A stretch of DNA of 33,762 bases from Geobacteraceae bacterium (GTDB lineage: Bacteria > Desulfobacterota > Desulfuromonadia > Geobacterales > Pseudopelobacteraceae). How positions within the stretch are numbered: the stretch's first letter is position 1; each line of letters begins with the position of its first letter. The stretch spans positions 1-33,762 of the forward strand of contig JANXZX010000080.1 in NCBI GenBank assembly GCA_025355325.1, given 5' to 3'. Below the pieces are notes generated by a model that saw only the letters and a program-made list of their open reading frames with translations, searched no databases and had not been told where the DNA came from. A program made the translations under genes and the position numbers. Shown one piece after another: positions 18,122 to 26,162 of this stretch.

Positions 18122-19057
18122 ATGAACATACTTCGCCGCATTTTCCATCCGATTATGGCCCTGATCGCCATCCAGCTTGTCTGGATCACCGTTGTTGTGT
18201 TCTGGATCTACTGGTTTATCGGCAAGCACCGCGAATTCCGCGAGCTGGCAGAGAAATATCGTCCCGAACTGCTGGGGCAGGGGGCAAACTGGCCGGTCAT
18301 GGTAGAGGGTCTGGCCATGCTGGTGGTAATTCTGATCGGCGTGTACGTAATTTTTGTCTATTGGAACCGCCAGTCGCACCTGTATGTACAGCAACGCAAC
18401 ATCATCTCCCAGGTCACCCATGAACTGAAATCACCGCTCGCGTCCATCCAGCTCCATCTGGAAACAATCCGCCTGCGCAGGCCATCTGAAGAGCGTCTCG
18501 ATTCGTTTGTCACCACCATGCTGGCCGACACCGACCGGCTTCATTATCTGATCAACAACCTGCTCATGGCCGCCCGCCTGGAGCAGCGGCGCAAGCAGTC
18601 CGACCGGCGACTGACCGATGTGACACAGCTGGTAGACGAACACGTCGAACGCGAACGGACCACCCTGCCGCAGGGAGGAATCATTTCATTCGAAGCGACA
18701 CCGGCGTTGAAAGCGCTGGTAGATCCGGAGGAATTGGGTATGGTGATACGCAATCTGTTCGAGAATGCGGTTCTCTATTCCCCGCAGAGTCCGGATCTGA
18801 CCGTGAAACTGGAGAGGGTCGGCGCCTCGCTTCAGTTATCGGTGCAGGACCGTGGCCGGGGACTTGACAGGAAAGAACTAAAAAAGGTGTTCGACCGTTT
18901 TTATCGCGTCCTACCGCCGGGCGACAATGTCCGCGGCACCGGTCTTGGCCTCTATATCGTGGAAACCGTTATTAAAGGTTATGGTGGGACCGTCGGCGTG
19001 ACCAGTGACGGACTCGGCAAAGGGTGCACATTTACGGTAAAATTTCCTGCAGTATGA
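18122..19057 (+). CDS. Sensor histidine kinase with minimal periplasmic domain
   Basis: A 311-residue PhoR/BaeS-type kinase. Helix 1 at about 8-33, a periplasmic loop of under 30 residues, helix 2 at about 60-82, HisKA with acceptor His100 (QVTHELKSPLAS), HATPase_c with FENAVLYSP, DRGRGLD, FDRFYR and GTGLGLYIVE. There is no HAMP, PAS or other sensing domain, so it either senses within the membrane or through a partner. AGGA lies 8 nt before the ATG. Ten nucleotides after its stop begins the OmpR-type regulator gene. Confidence 0.92.
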   Translation: MNILRRIFHPIMALIAIQLVWITVVVFWIYWFIGKHREFRELAEKYRPELLGQGANWPVMVEGLAMLVVILIGVYVIFVYWNRQSHLYVQQRNIISQVTHELKSPLASIQLHLETIRLRRPSEERLDSFVTTMLADTDRLHYLINNLLMAARLEQRRKQSDRRLTDVTQLVDEHVERERTTLPQGGIISFEATPALKALVDPEELGMVIRNLFENAVLYSPQSPDLTVKLERVGASLQLSVQDRGRGLDRKELKKVFDRFYRVLPPGDNVRGTGLGLYIVETVIKGYGGTVGVTSDGLGKGCTFTVKFPAV

Positions 19058-19067
19058 GGTGACGAGA

Positions 19068-19775
19068 ATGACAGACGATAAACCGCATATCATGTTGGTT
19101 GAGGATGAAATTCATCTGGCGCGCGGCATCTGTTTCAATCTGGAGGAAGAGGGGTTCCGTGTCAGCCATTTCGAAACCGCCGAGCGCGCTCTTGAAACGT
19201 TGGAGATAGAGCACTTTGATCTGGTAATCCTCGACGTCATGCTTCCCGGCATGGACGGACTTCAGGCCTGCCGGGCCATCAGGGAACTTGACCCGCGAGT
19301 CCCGATCCTGATGCTGACCTCACGTTCCGAAGATGCCGACCGGGTGGAGGGGCTGGAAAACGGCGCCGATGACTACCTCACCAAGCCGTTCAATCTGGTG
19401 GAGTTTCTGCTGCGGGTTAAGGGGATGCTGCGACGTTCATCCTGGTATCGGCCGGAACCGGTCGAGGAAGGGTACCGTTTTGGCGACAATGAAGTATTCC
19501 TGCTGTCATACCGGGCCAGAACAGCCCAGGGGGAAATTGATCTTACCGAAATGGAAGTCCGGGTGCTGTCACTCTTTTTTCAAAAGGAAGGACAGGCCAT
19601 TCACCGCAGCGACCTGCTGCAATCCGTCTGGGGCTACAGCAGCGATACCGAGACCCGGACACTGGACAACTTTATTGTCCGGCTCCGCAAATATTTCGAG
19701 CCGTCACCATCCCATCCAAAACATTTTCAGACTGTGCGCGCAGTAGGATACCGATTCAGCCGCGACGGCAATTGA
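19068..19775 (+). CDS. OmpR/PhoB-family response regulator
   Basis: A 235-residue DNA-binding regulator. Receiver domain with Glu12/Asp13 and acceptor Asp56 (LVILDVMLPGMDG), conserved LTKPF; then a winged-helix Trans_reg_C domain (LTEMEVRVLSLFF, SVWGYSSDTETRTLDNFIVRLR split into two, TVRAVGYRF). The ATG at 19068 with AGGTGA upstream is chosen over a GTG three codons earlier. Partner of the preceding kinase. Its stop codon lies at the edge of a palindromic element that also holds the stop of the convergent cytochrome gene. Confidence 0.93.
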   Translation: MTDDKPHIMLVEDEIHLARGICFNLEEEGFRVSHFETAERALETLEIEHFDLVILDVMLPGMDGLQACRAIRELDPRVPILMLTSRSEDADRVEGLENGADDYLTKPFNLVEFLLRVKGMLRRSSWYRPEPVEEGYRFGDNEVFLLSYRARTAQGEIDLTEMEVRVLSLFFQKEGQAIHRSDLLQSVWGYSSDTETRTLDNFIVRLRKYFEPSPSHPKHFQTVRAVGYRFSRDGN

Positions 19776-19896
19776 GAAAGGCAGGATTTTTTGTCCTGGC
19801 AAGGAAACCGAGTGGTTGCGCGGAGGCGTACAACAGTACGCCGCACAAGCAAACACGATGGGTGACACCGCCAGGGCGAAAAAGCCTGCCTTTCTA
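19775..19896. repeat. 122-nt imperfect palindromic element between convergent genes
   Basis: The outer arms AGAAAGGCAGG (19775-19785) and CCTGCCTTTCT (19885-19895) pair perfectly. The stem continues inward with T/A runs and CCTGGC (19795-19800) against GCCAGG (19870-19875), giving about 26 pairs with one mismatch and two G-T pairs. In the middle is a second hairpin, GGCGTAC (19825-19831) and GTACGCC (19836-19842), with an AACA loop. It overlaps the stop codons of both flanking genes. The structure is like that of dispersed palindromic elements (REP/MITE-like) or a bidirectional terminator; there is no second copy in this window. Confidence 0.7.
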
Positions 19897-20226
19897 GTGG
19901 TGAAAGCGCCCTTTCCGTTCCTTATGGGCATTAGTCGGAGACTTGTGGCAGTCAAAACAGGCCATTTCCTGTACCTTTTTAGTCTCCAGGGGTGACTGCT
20001 GCCCTCCCAGAGTCGGCTGGTTATATTCGGGGGTCTGGAAGGAGAGACGCCCACGCTCATCGGATATTGCGGCCGGCTTGTAAACCGCCTGCCAGTTGGC
20101 GCTGATCGCCGTGGTATGACACTGGTCGCACCCTCCCGGTGGCGGGATGCTTTTCCAGGCGCTGAACATTGCACATCCGCTTATGGTGAAAACGCATCCG
20201 GCAAGCAGTAATAAAACATATTTCAT
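19894..20226 (-). CDS. Small diheme c-type cytochrome lipoprotein
   Basis: A 110-residue exported protein with two heme c sites: CDQCH (Cys33, Cys36, His37) and CFDCH (Cys90, Cys93, His94). The start is a lipoprotein signal, hydrophobic with a lipobox ISGC at Cys18 (LAGC at Cys11 is a less likely alternative as the signal would be very short). It should be a periplasm-facing, membrane-anchored electron-transfer protein. Extra histidines at the end (His101 and the terminal pair) could ligate heme. GGAG sits about 9 nt before the ATG. It is a single gene between tatD and the palindromic element; partner not evident. Confidence 0.85.
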   Translation of the reverse strand: MKYVLLLLAGCVFTISGCAMFSAWKSIPPPGGCDQCHTTAISANWQAVYKPAAISDERGRLSFQTPEYNQPTLGGQQSPLETKKVQEMACFDCHKSPTNAHKERKGRFHH

Positions 20227-20263
20227 GGGGTTGCTCCTTGATATCCAGCATGACAGTAAGTAA

Positions 20264-20272
20264 ATGATAGCA
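20264..20272 (-). promoter_or_regulatory. Extended -10 promoter of the diheme lipoprotein gene
   Basis: The minus strand reads TGCTATCAT, an extended -10 (TGnTATCAT, 5/6 to TATAAT), 38 nt before the cytochrome ATG. No convincing -35 box lies at the right distance, as is common for extended -10 promoters. Confidence 0.4.
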
Positions 20273-20294
20273 TAGATCCGGTCGAATTAAAGCG

Positions 20295-21074
20295 TCAGGC
20301 AGAAATTAGTTCCGCATGCAGGATGCGACGCACATTAGCCGTTGTAATTCGAGCCACCTCTTCCAGAGGCACTCCCCGCACCTCCGACACCCGCTGTGCC
20401 GTCTCCGTCAACCAGGCCGGGCGGTTGAAAACACCGCGATACCGCTGTGGAGTCATATCCGGAGCATCAGTTTCCAGCACCAGATGTTCCAGCGGCAGTT
20501 CACGGGCGATGCGCAGCGGCTTGACGGCATTATTCCAGGTAACGGTACCGGAAATCGAGATGGCAAATCCGAGCCTGATAAACTCCCACGCCATTTCCAC
20601 CGAACCGGAAAAGGCATGCATAATCCCGCCCACCCGGTCAGCACCCTCTTCGCGCAATATTGTCACGACCCGCTGAAACACGCTACGACAATGAATCAGA
20701 ACCGGCAGGCCGCAGGCAACAGCCACCCGGAGCTGCTGCCGAAAAGCCCGCTCCTGCTGTTCCAGTGAAACCGTATAGACCGGATCGAGACCTATTTCAC
20801 CGATAGCAACGCCGTGCGCGGAAATTTCTGCCAGCCGTTCAAGAATCTGATCATCAAGACAATCTGCATGCATAGGGTGGATGCCGTATGCCGGCATGAT
20901 CCGGGGGTACTGCGCCACGATGGCAGATATACCGGCCCAGCCGTCGGGATGCACGCCGGGCACGACGAAGCCCTGCACTCCCGCGACATCGGCTTCCTGC
21001 ACAATATGCGGAAGGTCTGAGCTGAGCGGTTCCAGATCAAGATGGCAATGACTGTCAATCAATCCAGCGGTCAC
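20295..21074 (-). CDS. TatD-family metal-dependent hydrolase (DNase)
   Basis: Cytoplasmic metal-dependent nuclease-type hydrolase of the amidohydrolase fold, about 259 residues. Metal ligands are visible: DSHCHLD at the N-terminus, GEIGLD, LIHCRS, MHAFSG and ETDAPDMTP. Start: a GTG at 21074 overlaps the TGA of the upstream gene (GTGA), arguing for translational coupling; a GTG at 21083 would add three residues and has GAGG upstream, so either is possible. Members are called TatD, YcfH or YjjV; the exact paralogue cannot be told. Confidence 0.9.
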   Translation of the reverse strand: MTAGLIDSHCHLDLEPLSSDLPHIVQEADVAGVQGFVVPGVHPDGWAGISAIVAQYPRIMPAYGIHPMHADCLDDQILERLAEISAHGVAIGEIGLDPVYTVSLEQQERAFRQQLRVAVACGLPVLIHCRSVFQRVVTILREEGADRVGGIMHAFSGSVEMAWEFIRLGFAISISGTVTWNNAVKPLRIARELPLEHLVLETDAPDMTPQRYRGVFNRPAWLTETAQRVSEVRGVPLEEVARITTANVRRILHAELISA

Positions 21075-22267
21075 AAGAACCACCCGAACAGCCTCACCAC
21101 CCTCTCCATGATCCTGATTACCATGCCGCGCCGCTCATGAATATCCAGTTCCACTGTGCTGGAATCGTTAATTTCCTCCAGCAGCAGCTCCCGAATCTGA
21201 CCGCCGAACTGCACGTTATCAACCATGCAGTTGATCTCGAAATTTCGATGAAAACTGCGCTGATCGAGGTTGGCTGAGCCGATAACGGCGCGTTCACCAT
21301 CAATCAGCATGACTTTGGCGTGCAGAATTTCCCGCTCCAGCTCATAAATTTCAACACCACCCCGCAGCAGCGTTGCATACGAAGCTCTGCCAAGCAGCAG
21401 CATAAACGGCACGTCGCTGCGGGCCGGCAGCAGCAACCGCACCTGGACGCCCCGGCGGACAGCTCGCAACAGGGAGCGGATAATGCGCGGCCCTGGCACA
21501 AAGTAGGGGGTGGCAATAAGGATTTCTTCGGCAGCGGAGGCAATATTAACCTGAAATGCTTCGCGGATATAGGAGCGTCGCTGACGGGGGCCGCCACTAA
21601 TGATATTGACCGCCGCATCTCCTCTTTTGTCATTAGTTCGATGGGGGCGGCATATCGCCGGTAAGCCGGCAGCCTCCTCCCGGTCGCCATTCCAGGTGGT
21701 ATTGAACACCGCCTCCAGCTCGCATACCGCCTCGCCCCGAATGCTGAAGCCAATATCCCGGAAGCTCTGTTTACCGGTCACGCAGCCGGCATATTCGTCC
21801 CCGATGTTGAATCCACCCAGTAAAGCCAGCGTGCCATCGACAATCGTCATCTTGCGGTGATCCCGTTTATCGAACCAGTACACACCACGAGCAAAAGACG
21901 GGACGTTGAAAGCAAGCAGCTTGACGCCTTGAAGAGCCAGTTTTTTAAAGTATGATGAAGGCGTTTCGAGACAACCGATATAGTCGTATATCAACTTTAT
22001 TTCAACACCGCGCTGGGCGGCAGCTCCCAGCTCCCGCGCCAGCCCGATGCCGATATGATCATCGTGAATGAGGTAATATTCCAGCAGAATAGTGTGTTCG
22101 GCAGAGCGGATGGCGTCAAAAAGCGCCTCAAAAAACTGTCTCCCACCGTGAAAGAGCTCGACACTGTTGTGCCGATGGGTGACCGGCAGTTCCAATGGGC
22201 GCAGGCGGCTTAACAGGCGAATGAACCTGGGAAGACGCTTCTTATGCCTGAGGTAATTGCTTCGCAT
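21071..22267 (-). CDS. Cardiolipin synthase-like phospholipase D protein
   Basis: A 398-residue phospholipase D superfamily protein with two HKD motifs: HRKMTIVD (followed by GFN) and HAKVMLID (followed by GSAN). Family activity is transfer between phosphatidylglycerol molecules to make cardiolipin at the inner membrane. There are no N-terminal membrane helices of the ClsA type; the length and soluble basic N-terminus are like ClsB. Its ribosome-binding site is weak. It follows the FAH-family gene by 15 nt and overlaps tatD, so the three form one transcription unit. Confidence 0.9.
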   Translation of the reverse strand: MRSNYLRHKKRLPRFIRLLSRLRPLELPVTHRHNSVELFHGGRQFFEALFDAIRSAEHTILLEYYLIHDDHIGIGLARELGAAAQRGVEIKLIYDYIGCLETPSSYFKKLALQGVKLLAFNVPSFARGVYWFDKRDHRKMTIVDGTLALLGGFNIGDEYAGCVTGKQSFRDIGFSIRGEAVCELEAVFNTTWNGDREEAAGLPAICRPHRTNDKRGDAAVNIISGGPRQRRSYIREAFQVNIASAAEEILIATPYFVPGPRIIRSLLRAVRRGVQVRLLLPARSDVPFMLLLGRASYATLLRGGVEIYELEREILHAKVMLIDGERAVIGSANLDQRSFHRNFEINCMVDNVQFGGQIRELLLEEINDSSTVELDIHERRGMVIRIMERVVRLFGWFL

Positions 22268-22282
22268 GTTTCTTAAGTAGCG

Positions 22283-22939
22283 CTAAGCGACCGGAATCGC
22301 CAAACGCCCTACCGACGCGATCTCAGCGGTCATGACATCTCCAGCCCGCACCTGACCAACTCCGGCCGGTGTACCGGTCAGAATAACATCCCCCGGATTC
22401 AAAGTAAAAATACCTGAAATATAGGCAATGATCTGCGGAATGCGGTTGATCATATCGGAGGAGGTACCGTTCTGCCGCCCCTCGCCGTTAACTGCAAGTT
22501 TCAGGTTCAATGCGTGAGGATCGGCAACCGATGCGGCCGGGACAAAATCGGACAACGGGCAGGCAGTATCAAACCCTTTGGCGATCTCCCACGGCAGCCC
22601 CTTGGCTTTCATCTGGTTCTGCACATCGCGCAGCGTCATATCTATGGCCACACCATACCCGGCAACGTGTGCCATCGCACTCTCCACTGAAACGTTGCGC
22701 GCCTGAGTACCGATCAGAACCGCCAGTTCTACCTCGTAATGACATTCCTGCGAGTAGGAGGGAATCAGCACCGTATCGCCATCGCCAATGACCGACGAAG
22801 CCGGTTTCATGAACAGCACCGGCGCTGTCGGAGTCTCATTGCCCAGTTCCCTGGCATGCTCGGCATAGTTACGCGCCAGGCAGACTATTTTTCCGATCGT
22901 GAATTGTTGATTCGTCGCGGGGATTATTGCTGTTTTCAT
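22283..22939 (-). CDS. Fumarylacetoacetate hydrolase family protein
   Basis: A 218-residue FAH-family enzyme of the YcgM/fumarylpyruvate hydrolase type, cutting C-C bonds in diketo acids or decarboxylating oxaloacetate. Metal ligands Glu69, Glu71 (HYEVELAVLIG) and Asp100 (AIDMTLRDVQ) and the motifs LARNYAEHARELGN and ILTGTPAGVG are present. The physiological substrate cannot be read from the sequence. It is the first gene of the unit FAH-cls-tatD, with a possible promoter just upstream. Confidence 0.92.
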   Translation of the reverse strand: MKTAIIPATNQQFTIGKIVCLARNYAEHARELGNETPTAPVLFMKPASSVIGDGDTVLIPSYSQECHYEVELAVLIGTQARNVSVESAMAHVAGYGVAIDMTLRDVQNQMKAKGLPWEIAKGFDTACPLSDFVPAASVADPHALNLKLAVNGEGRQNGTSSDMINRIPQIIAYISGIFTLNPGDVILTGTPAGVGQVRAGDVMTAEIASVGRLAIPVA

Positions 22940-22959
22940 GGGACCTCACACTAGGTATG

Positions 22960-22989
22960 TTTATAATTAAGACTTGCTATGCATCTAAA
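22960..22989 (-). promoter_or_regulatory. Possible promoter of the FAH-cls-tatD unit
   Basis: On the minus strand TTTAGA (22989-22984, 4/6) and TATAAA (22965-22960, 5/6) are spaced by 18 nt, about 20 nt before the FAH ATG. It lies between this gene and the strong terminator of the preceding operon, so a promoter is required in this interval. Confidence 0.4.
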
Positions 22990-23028
22990 AAATGTGACCA
23001 ACTATATCACAAACTCATTTTATCGCAC

Positions 23029-23073
23029 AAAAAAAGCCGCACGGTCAGGCTAACACTGAACGGGCGGCTTTTT
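23029..23073 (-). terminator. Intrinsic terminator after gpmI
   Basis: GCCGC (23036-23040) and GCGGC (23064-23068) form the base of a stem, with CG and CAG/CTG pairs extending it with mismatches. On the minus strand it is followed by seven T (complement of 23029-23035). It is 29 nt after the gpmI stop and ends the long minus-strand operon. A five-T run on the other side makes it potentially bidirectional. Confidence 0.85.
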
Positions 23074-23102
23074 ATGTTACAACCGGAGGGCATAACCCAC
23101 CA

Positions 23103-24635
23103 TTAAATCAAACTTTCTCCACTCATCTCAGGCGGCTGCACCAACCCCAGCATCTTCAGCATGGTTGGCGCGATATCGGCCAGCCTGCCGCCTTCACGCA
23201 GCTTGAGGCCCTTACGGCTCTCATCCACCAGCACCAGCCAGACCGGATTGGTTGTGTGAGCGGTGAACGGCTCACCGTTTTCATCCTGCATCTGTTCGGC
23301 ATTGCCGTGGTCGGCGGTGATAAATACTGCGCCACCTTTTTCCTGCACCTTTGCCACCACACGACCGACACAGGCATCAACCGCTTCGACAGCTTTGATC
23401 GCAGCCGTTTCGACACCGGTATGACCAACCATATCGCAATTGGCAAAATTGAGGACGATCACATCGTACAGATCCTGATCCAGCAGTTTCACCAGTTTGT
23501 CCGTCACCTGATACGCACTCATCTCCGGTTTCAGGTCATAAGTGGCAACCTCCTTCGGTGATGGAATCAAGGCGCGGTCCTCGCCGGGAAAGGGAGTTTC
23601 GACGCCCCCGTTGAAGAAAAAGGTGACATGGGCATATTTCTCGGTTTCGGCAATGCGCAGCTGTTTCAGTCCGGCATCGGCCAGAACACCGCCAAGAATA
23701 TTGGACAGCTCCGTCGAGGCAAAGGCAATTGGCAGCCCGAATGTTGCGTCATATTCTGTCAGACAGACATAGTCGGCCAGTTTCGGCCGATTGTGTCGCA
23801 CAAAGCCTTCAAAGTCGTTCAGTGCCAGCGCCCGGGTAATTTCACGGGCACGGTCGGAACGGAAGTTGAAGAAAATGAAACCGTCACCATCCAGTAGCTG
23901 GCCGACCGGAGCACCGTCCTGACAGATCACCGTGGGCAGAACAAACTCATCAAAAATCTTGGTGGCGTAGCTCTGCTCAATGGCCTCACGGGACGAGGTA
24001 CACAGTTCACCCAGGCCATGCACCATTGCATTGTACGCTTTTTCCACCCGATCCCATCGGGTATCCCGATCCATGGCATAGTAACGGCCCATAACAGAAG
24101 CGATTTTGCCGCAGCCGATGCGGGCGATTTCCGCCTCAAGTTGCGCCAGATACTCAGCGCCGCTCTGGGGTGGCGTATCACGACCATCCAGAAGGCAATG
24201 GACAAAGACATCCTTTAATCCTTCCCGTTTTGCCAGTTCCAGCAGAGCGTACAGATGGGTGTTGTGCGAATGCACCCCGCCATCGGAGATCAGGCCGGAG
24301 AGATGCAGCCTCCCCCCGCTTGCCCTGGTTTTGGCGATGCAGTCGAGCAGCACCGGATTGGTAAAAAAATCGCCGTCCATGATGGCCTTGCTGACCCTGG
24401 TCAATTCCTGGTAGACGATTCGGCCGGCACCGATATTGAGGTGCCCGACTTCGGAGTTGCCCATCTGACCCTCGGGCAAACCGACCGCCATACCGGAAGT
24501 TCGGATCGCAGCATGCGGGTATTCGTTCAGGTATTTCGTCAGATGAGGGGTTTTTGCCAAGGCAACGGCATTGTGGAGCGGGTTGGGATTAATCCCCCAG
24601 CCATCGAGAATCATCAGAAGCAGTGGTTTTTTCAT
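23103..24635 (-). CDS. gpmI: 2,3-bisphosphoglycerate-independent phosphoglycerate mutase
   Basis: Glycolytic/gluconeogenic enzyme interconverting 3- and 2-phosphoglycerate with two metal ions (usually manganese). The 510 residues from ATG 24635 match family length. Alkaline-phosphatase-fold residues are clear: Asp11 (LDGWGIN), the phosphoserine nucleophile Ser61 ([14 protein letters not shown]), [10 protein letters not shown], and the C-terminal metal sites NCDMVGHTG and [10 protein letters not shown]. An upstream frame extension to 24656 overlaps rlmH and is not favoured. Last gene of the long operon. Confidence 0.97.
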   Translation of the reverse strand: MKKPLLLMILDGWGINPNPLHNAVALAKTPHLTKYLNEYPHAAIRTSGMAVGLPEGQMGNSEVGHLNIGAGRIVYQELTRVSKAIMDGDFFTNPVLLDCIAKTRASGGRLHLSGLISDGGVHSHNTHLYALLELAKREGLKDVFVHCLLDGRDTPPQSGAEYLAQLEAEIARIGCGKIASVMGRYYAMDRDTRWDRVEKAYNAMVHGLGELCTSSREAIEQSYATKIFDEFVLPTVICQDGAPVGQLLDGDGFIFFNFRSDRAREITRALALNDFEGFVRHNRPKLADYVCLTEYDATFGLPIAFASTELSNILGGVLADAGLKQLRIAETEKYAHVTFFFNGGVETPFPGEDRALIPSPKEVATYDLKPEMSAYQVTDKLVKLLDQDLYDVIVLNFANCDMVGHTGVETAAIKAVEAVDACVGRVVAKVQEKGGAVFITADHGNAEQMQDENGEPFTAHTTNPVWLVLVDESRKGLKLREGGRLADIAPTMLKMLGLVQPPEMSGESLI

Positions 24636-24652
24636 CGGTACGCCCTTTCGGA

Positions 24653-25111
24653 TCAATGATGATACGGCTCTTTGTTCAGGATCGTAAATGCCCGGTAAAT
24701 CTGCTCCAGCAGAAATGCCCGGACCATCTGGTGGGTAAAAGTCATTTTTGACAATGCCAGCAGCTTGCCGCGCCGACGGAACTCTTCGGAAAACCCGTAC
24801 GCGCCGCCAATGGCGAAGATCAACTCACCCACACCACTATCGCGCTGCTTGCCGACAAAGGTCGCCAGTGCGGGAGAGTCCATCTGTTCCCCCCGTTCAT
24901 CCAGGAGAATCAGTGTTGCGCCGGGTGAGATCTGTTTTTCAAGGCGTTCGCATTCCCGGCGGCGCATTTCTTCGGCTTCGGCGCCCTTCTCATCACGGAT
25001 ATCGACCAGTTCCAGAGGTGTATACCGCCGGATGCGCCCGGCGTATTCGTCGATCGCATCCTTGACCCACGGATCACGGCTTTTGCCGACCCAGAGCACT
25101 TTGATTTTCAA
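24653..25111 (-). CDS. rlmH: 23S rRNA pseudouridine-1915 N3-methyltransferase
   Basis: SPOUT-class methyltransferase that modifies pseudouridine 1915 in helix 69 of 23S rRNA, using SAM. The 152 residues show the family start [31 protein letters not shown], the SAM-knot [10 protein letters not shown] and [12 protein letters not shown] with the C-terminal EQIYRAFTI...YHH. The start is TTG, overlapping the rsfS stop (TTGA), with AAGGGC upstream; no ATG is available near the family start. Lies between rsfS and gpmI in the operon. Confidence 0.95.
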   Translation of the reverse strand: MKIKVLWVGKSRDPWVKDAIDEYAGRIRRYTPLELVDIRDEKGAEAEEMRRRECERLEKQISPGATLILLDERGEQMDSPALATFVGKQRDSGVGELIFAIGGAYGFSEEFRRRGKLLALSKMTFTHQMVRAFLLEQIYRAFTILNKEPYHH

Positions 25112-25521
25112 AAATCAGAGCCCTTGCGCGACGCTTTGATTTCCGGCGCCAGTTCAAGTTCGGGAGCCATACCCCACAACCCGTCCAGATCATAATAGCG
25201 GCGGATCTGGTCGTGGAAAATATGTACCAGCACATCACCGTAATCCATGACGATCCATCTGCCGTCGTTTGCCCCCTCAATGTCGTTGACCTTGCCGTAT
25301 TTCTTCAATCCGGTGCGGATATTGTCGGCTATTGCCTGATTCTGTTTGTCGGACGAGCCGGAGATGATCACCATATAATCGGCAATCGACGAGACCCGTG
25401 AGATGTCGCGAACACAGATATCATAGGCCTTCTTGTCATACGCCAGTTCGGCGCATTTGAGCGCGCGCTCACTGGGGGTCAGGGTTGTTTTTTCTACGGC
25501 TGCTGTTTTTTTTACTGGCAT
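25108..25521 (-). CDS. rsfS: Ribosomal silencing factor RsfS
   Basis: YbeB/RsfS protein of 137 residues that binds L14 and blocks subunit joining under starvation. Family segments: LKCAELAYDKKAYDICVRDI, DYMVIISGSSDKQNQAIADN (given in parts: DYMVIISG, SSDKQNQA) and DGRWIVMDYGDVLVHIF. The first ATG overlaps the nadD end by 10 nt. The nadD-rsfS-rlmH order is common among bacteria. Confidence 0.95.
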   Translation of the reverse strand: MPVKKTAAVEKTTLTPSERALKCAELAYDKKAYDICVRDISRVSSIADYMVIISGSSDKQNQAIADNIRTGLKKYGKVNDIEGANDGRWIVMDYGDVLVHIFHDQIRRYYDLDGLWGMAPELELAPEIKASRKGSDF

Positions 25522-26162
25522 TGGTTATAGATCCTTTGCTGCGAGATATATGCTGCTACATCTGGTGGTACAAATCGGGAAATATCGGCTCCTGTTGCGG
25601 CAAGCCGACGGATTTCCGTCGATGATATTTCCAATGGTGAACCGGTGATAAACTTTATTTCGGTGCCTGACACATGAGTCAAAATGCCGCTTTCGCTCTG
25701 TACCCGGAACTCGTTCCTGACGGTTTCCGGCAGTGCTTCCTGCGGGTTGAAGATGGTGCTGCCGGGACGTTCGACAACAATCAGATTGCATGAAGAAAAG
25801 ATCTCGGCGTAACGGTGCCACGCGCCGATCTCCAGAAATGAATCGCCACCGATAATAAAAAACAGTTCGTCACCCGGAAACTGTCGGCGAAAAGCCCGGA
25901 TCGTATCAATGGAATATGATTTTCCGCCCCGCTCCGCTTCGATGGGTGACATTTCGAAGCCGACTCTGCCGACAAGAGCAATGCCGACCATATTTGAGCG
26001 ATGTTCAAATGAAACGTCTCCCGCTACCGCTTTGTGTGGCGGGTCTGCCGCCGGTATAAAAATGATCCTTTCGAGACCACAGGCCATCTGTGCCTCTCCG
26101 GCGATGCGCAGATGAGCGTTGTGAATCGGATTGAAGCTGCCTCCGAACAAGGCGATCTTCAT
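25512..26162 (-). CDS. nadD: Nicotinate-nucleotide adenylyltransferase
   Basis: Makes deamido-NAD from nicotinate mononucleotide and ATP. The 216 residues have the nucleotidyltransferase motifs GGSFNPIHNAHL near the N-terminus and ISSTEIRR near the C-terminus, plus FIPAADPPHK. The ATG overlaps the TGA of the preceding MshEN-domain gene (ATGA), so translation is coupled and there is no strong site of its own. Confidence 0.96.
   Translation of the reverse strand: MKIALFGGSFNPIHNAHLRIAGEAQMACGLERIIFIPAADPPHKAVAGDVSFEHRSNMVGIALVGRVGFEMSPIEAERGGKSYSIDTIRAFRRQFPGDELFFIIGGDSFLEIGAWHRYAEIFSSCNLIVVERPGSTIFNPQEALPETVRNEFRVQSESGILTHVSGTEIKFITGSPLEISSTEIRRLAATGADISRFVPPDVAAYISQQRIYNQCQ

Noticed and set aside
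19775-19896. CRISPR repeat or tRNA-like fold
   Set aside because: It is a single long palindrome with no repeated spacing and no cloverleaf or conserved tRNA loops.
22940-23102. Riboswitch or small RNA in the gap before the FAH-family gene
   Set aside because: The gap is explained by the gpmI terminator and a promoter; I could not match it to a known riboswitch such as the cyclic-di-GMP GEMM class.
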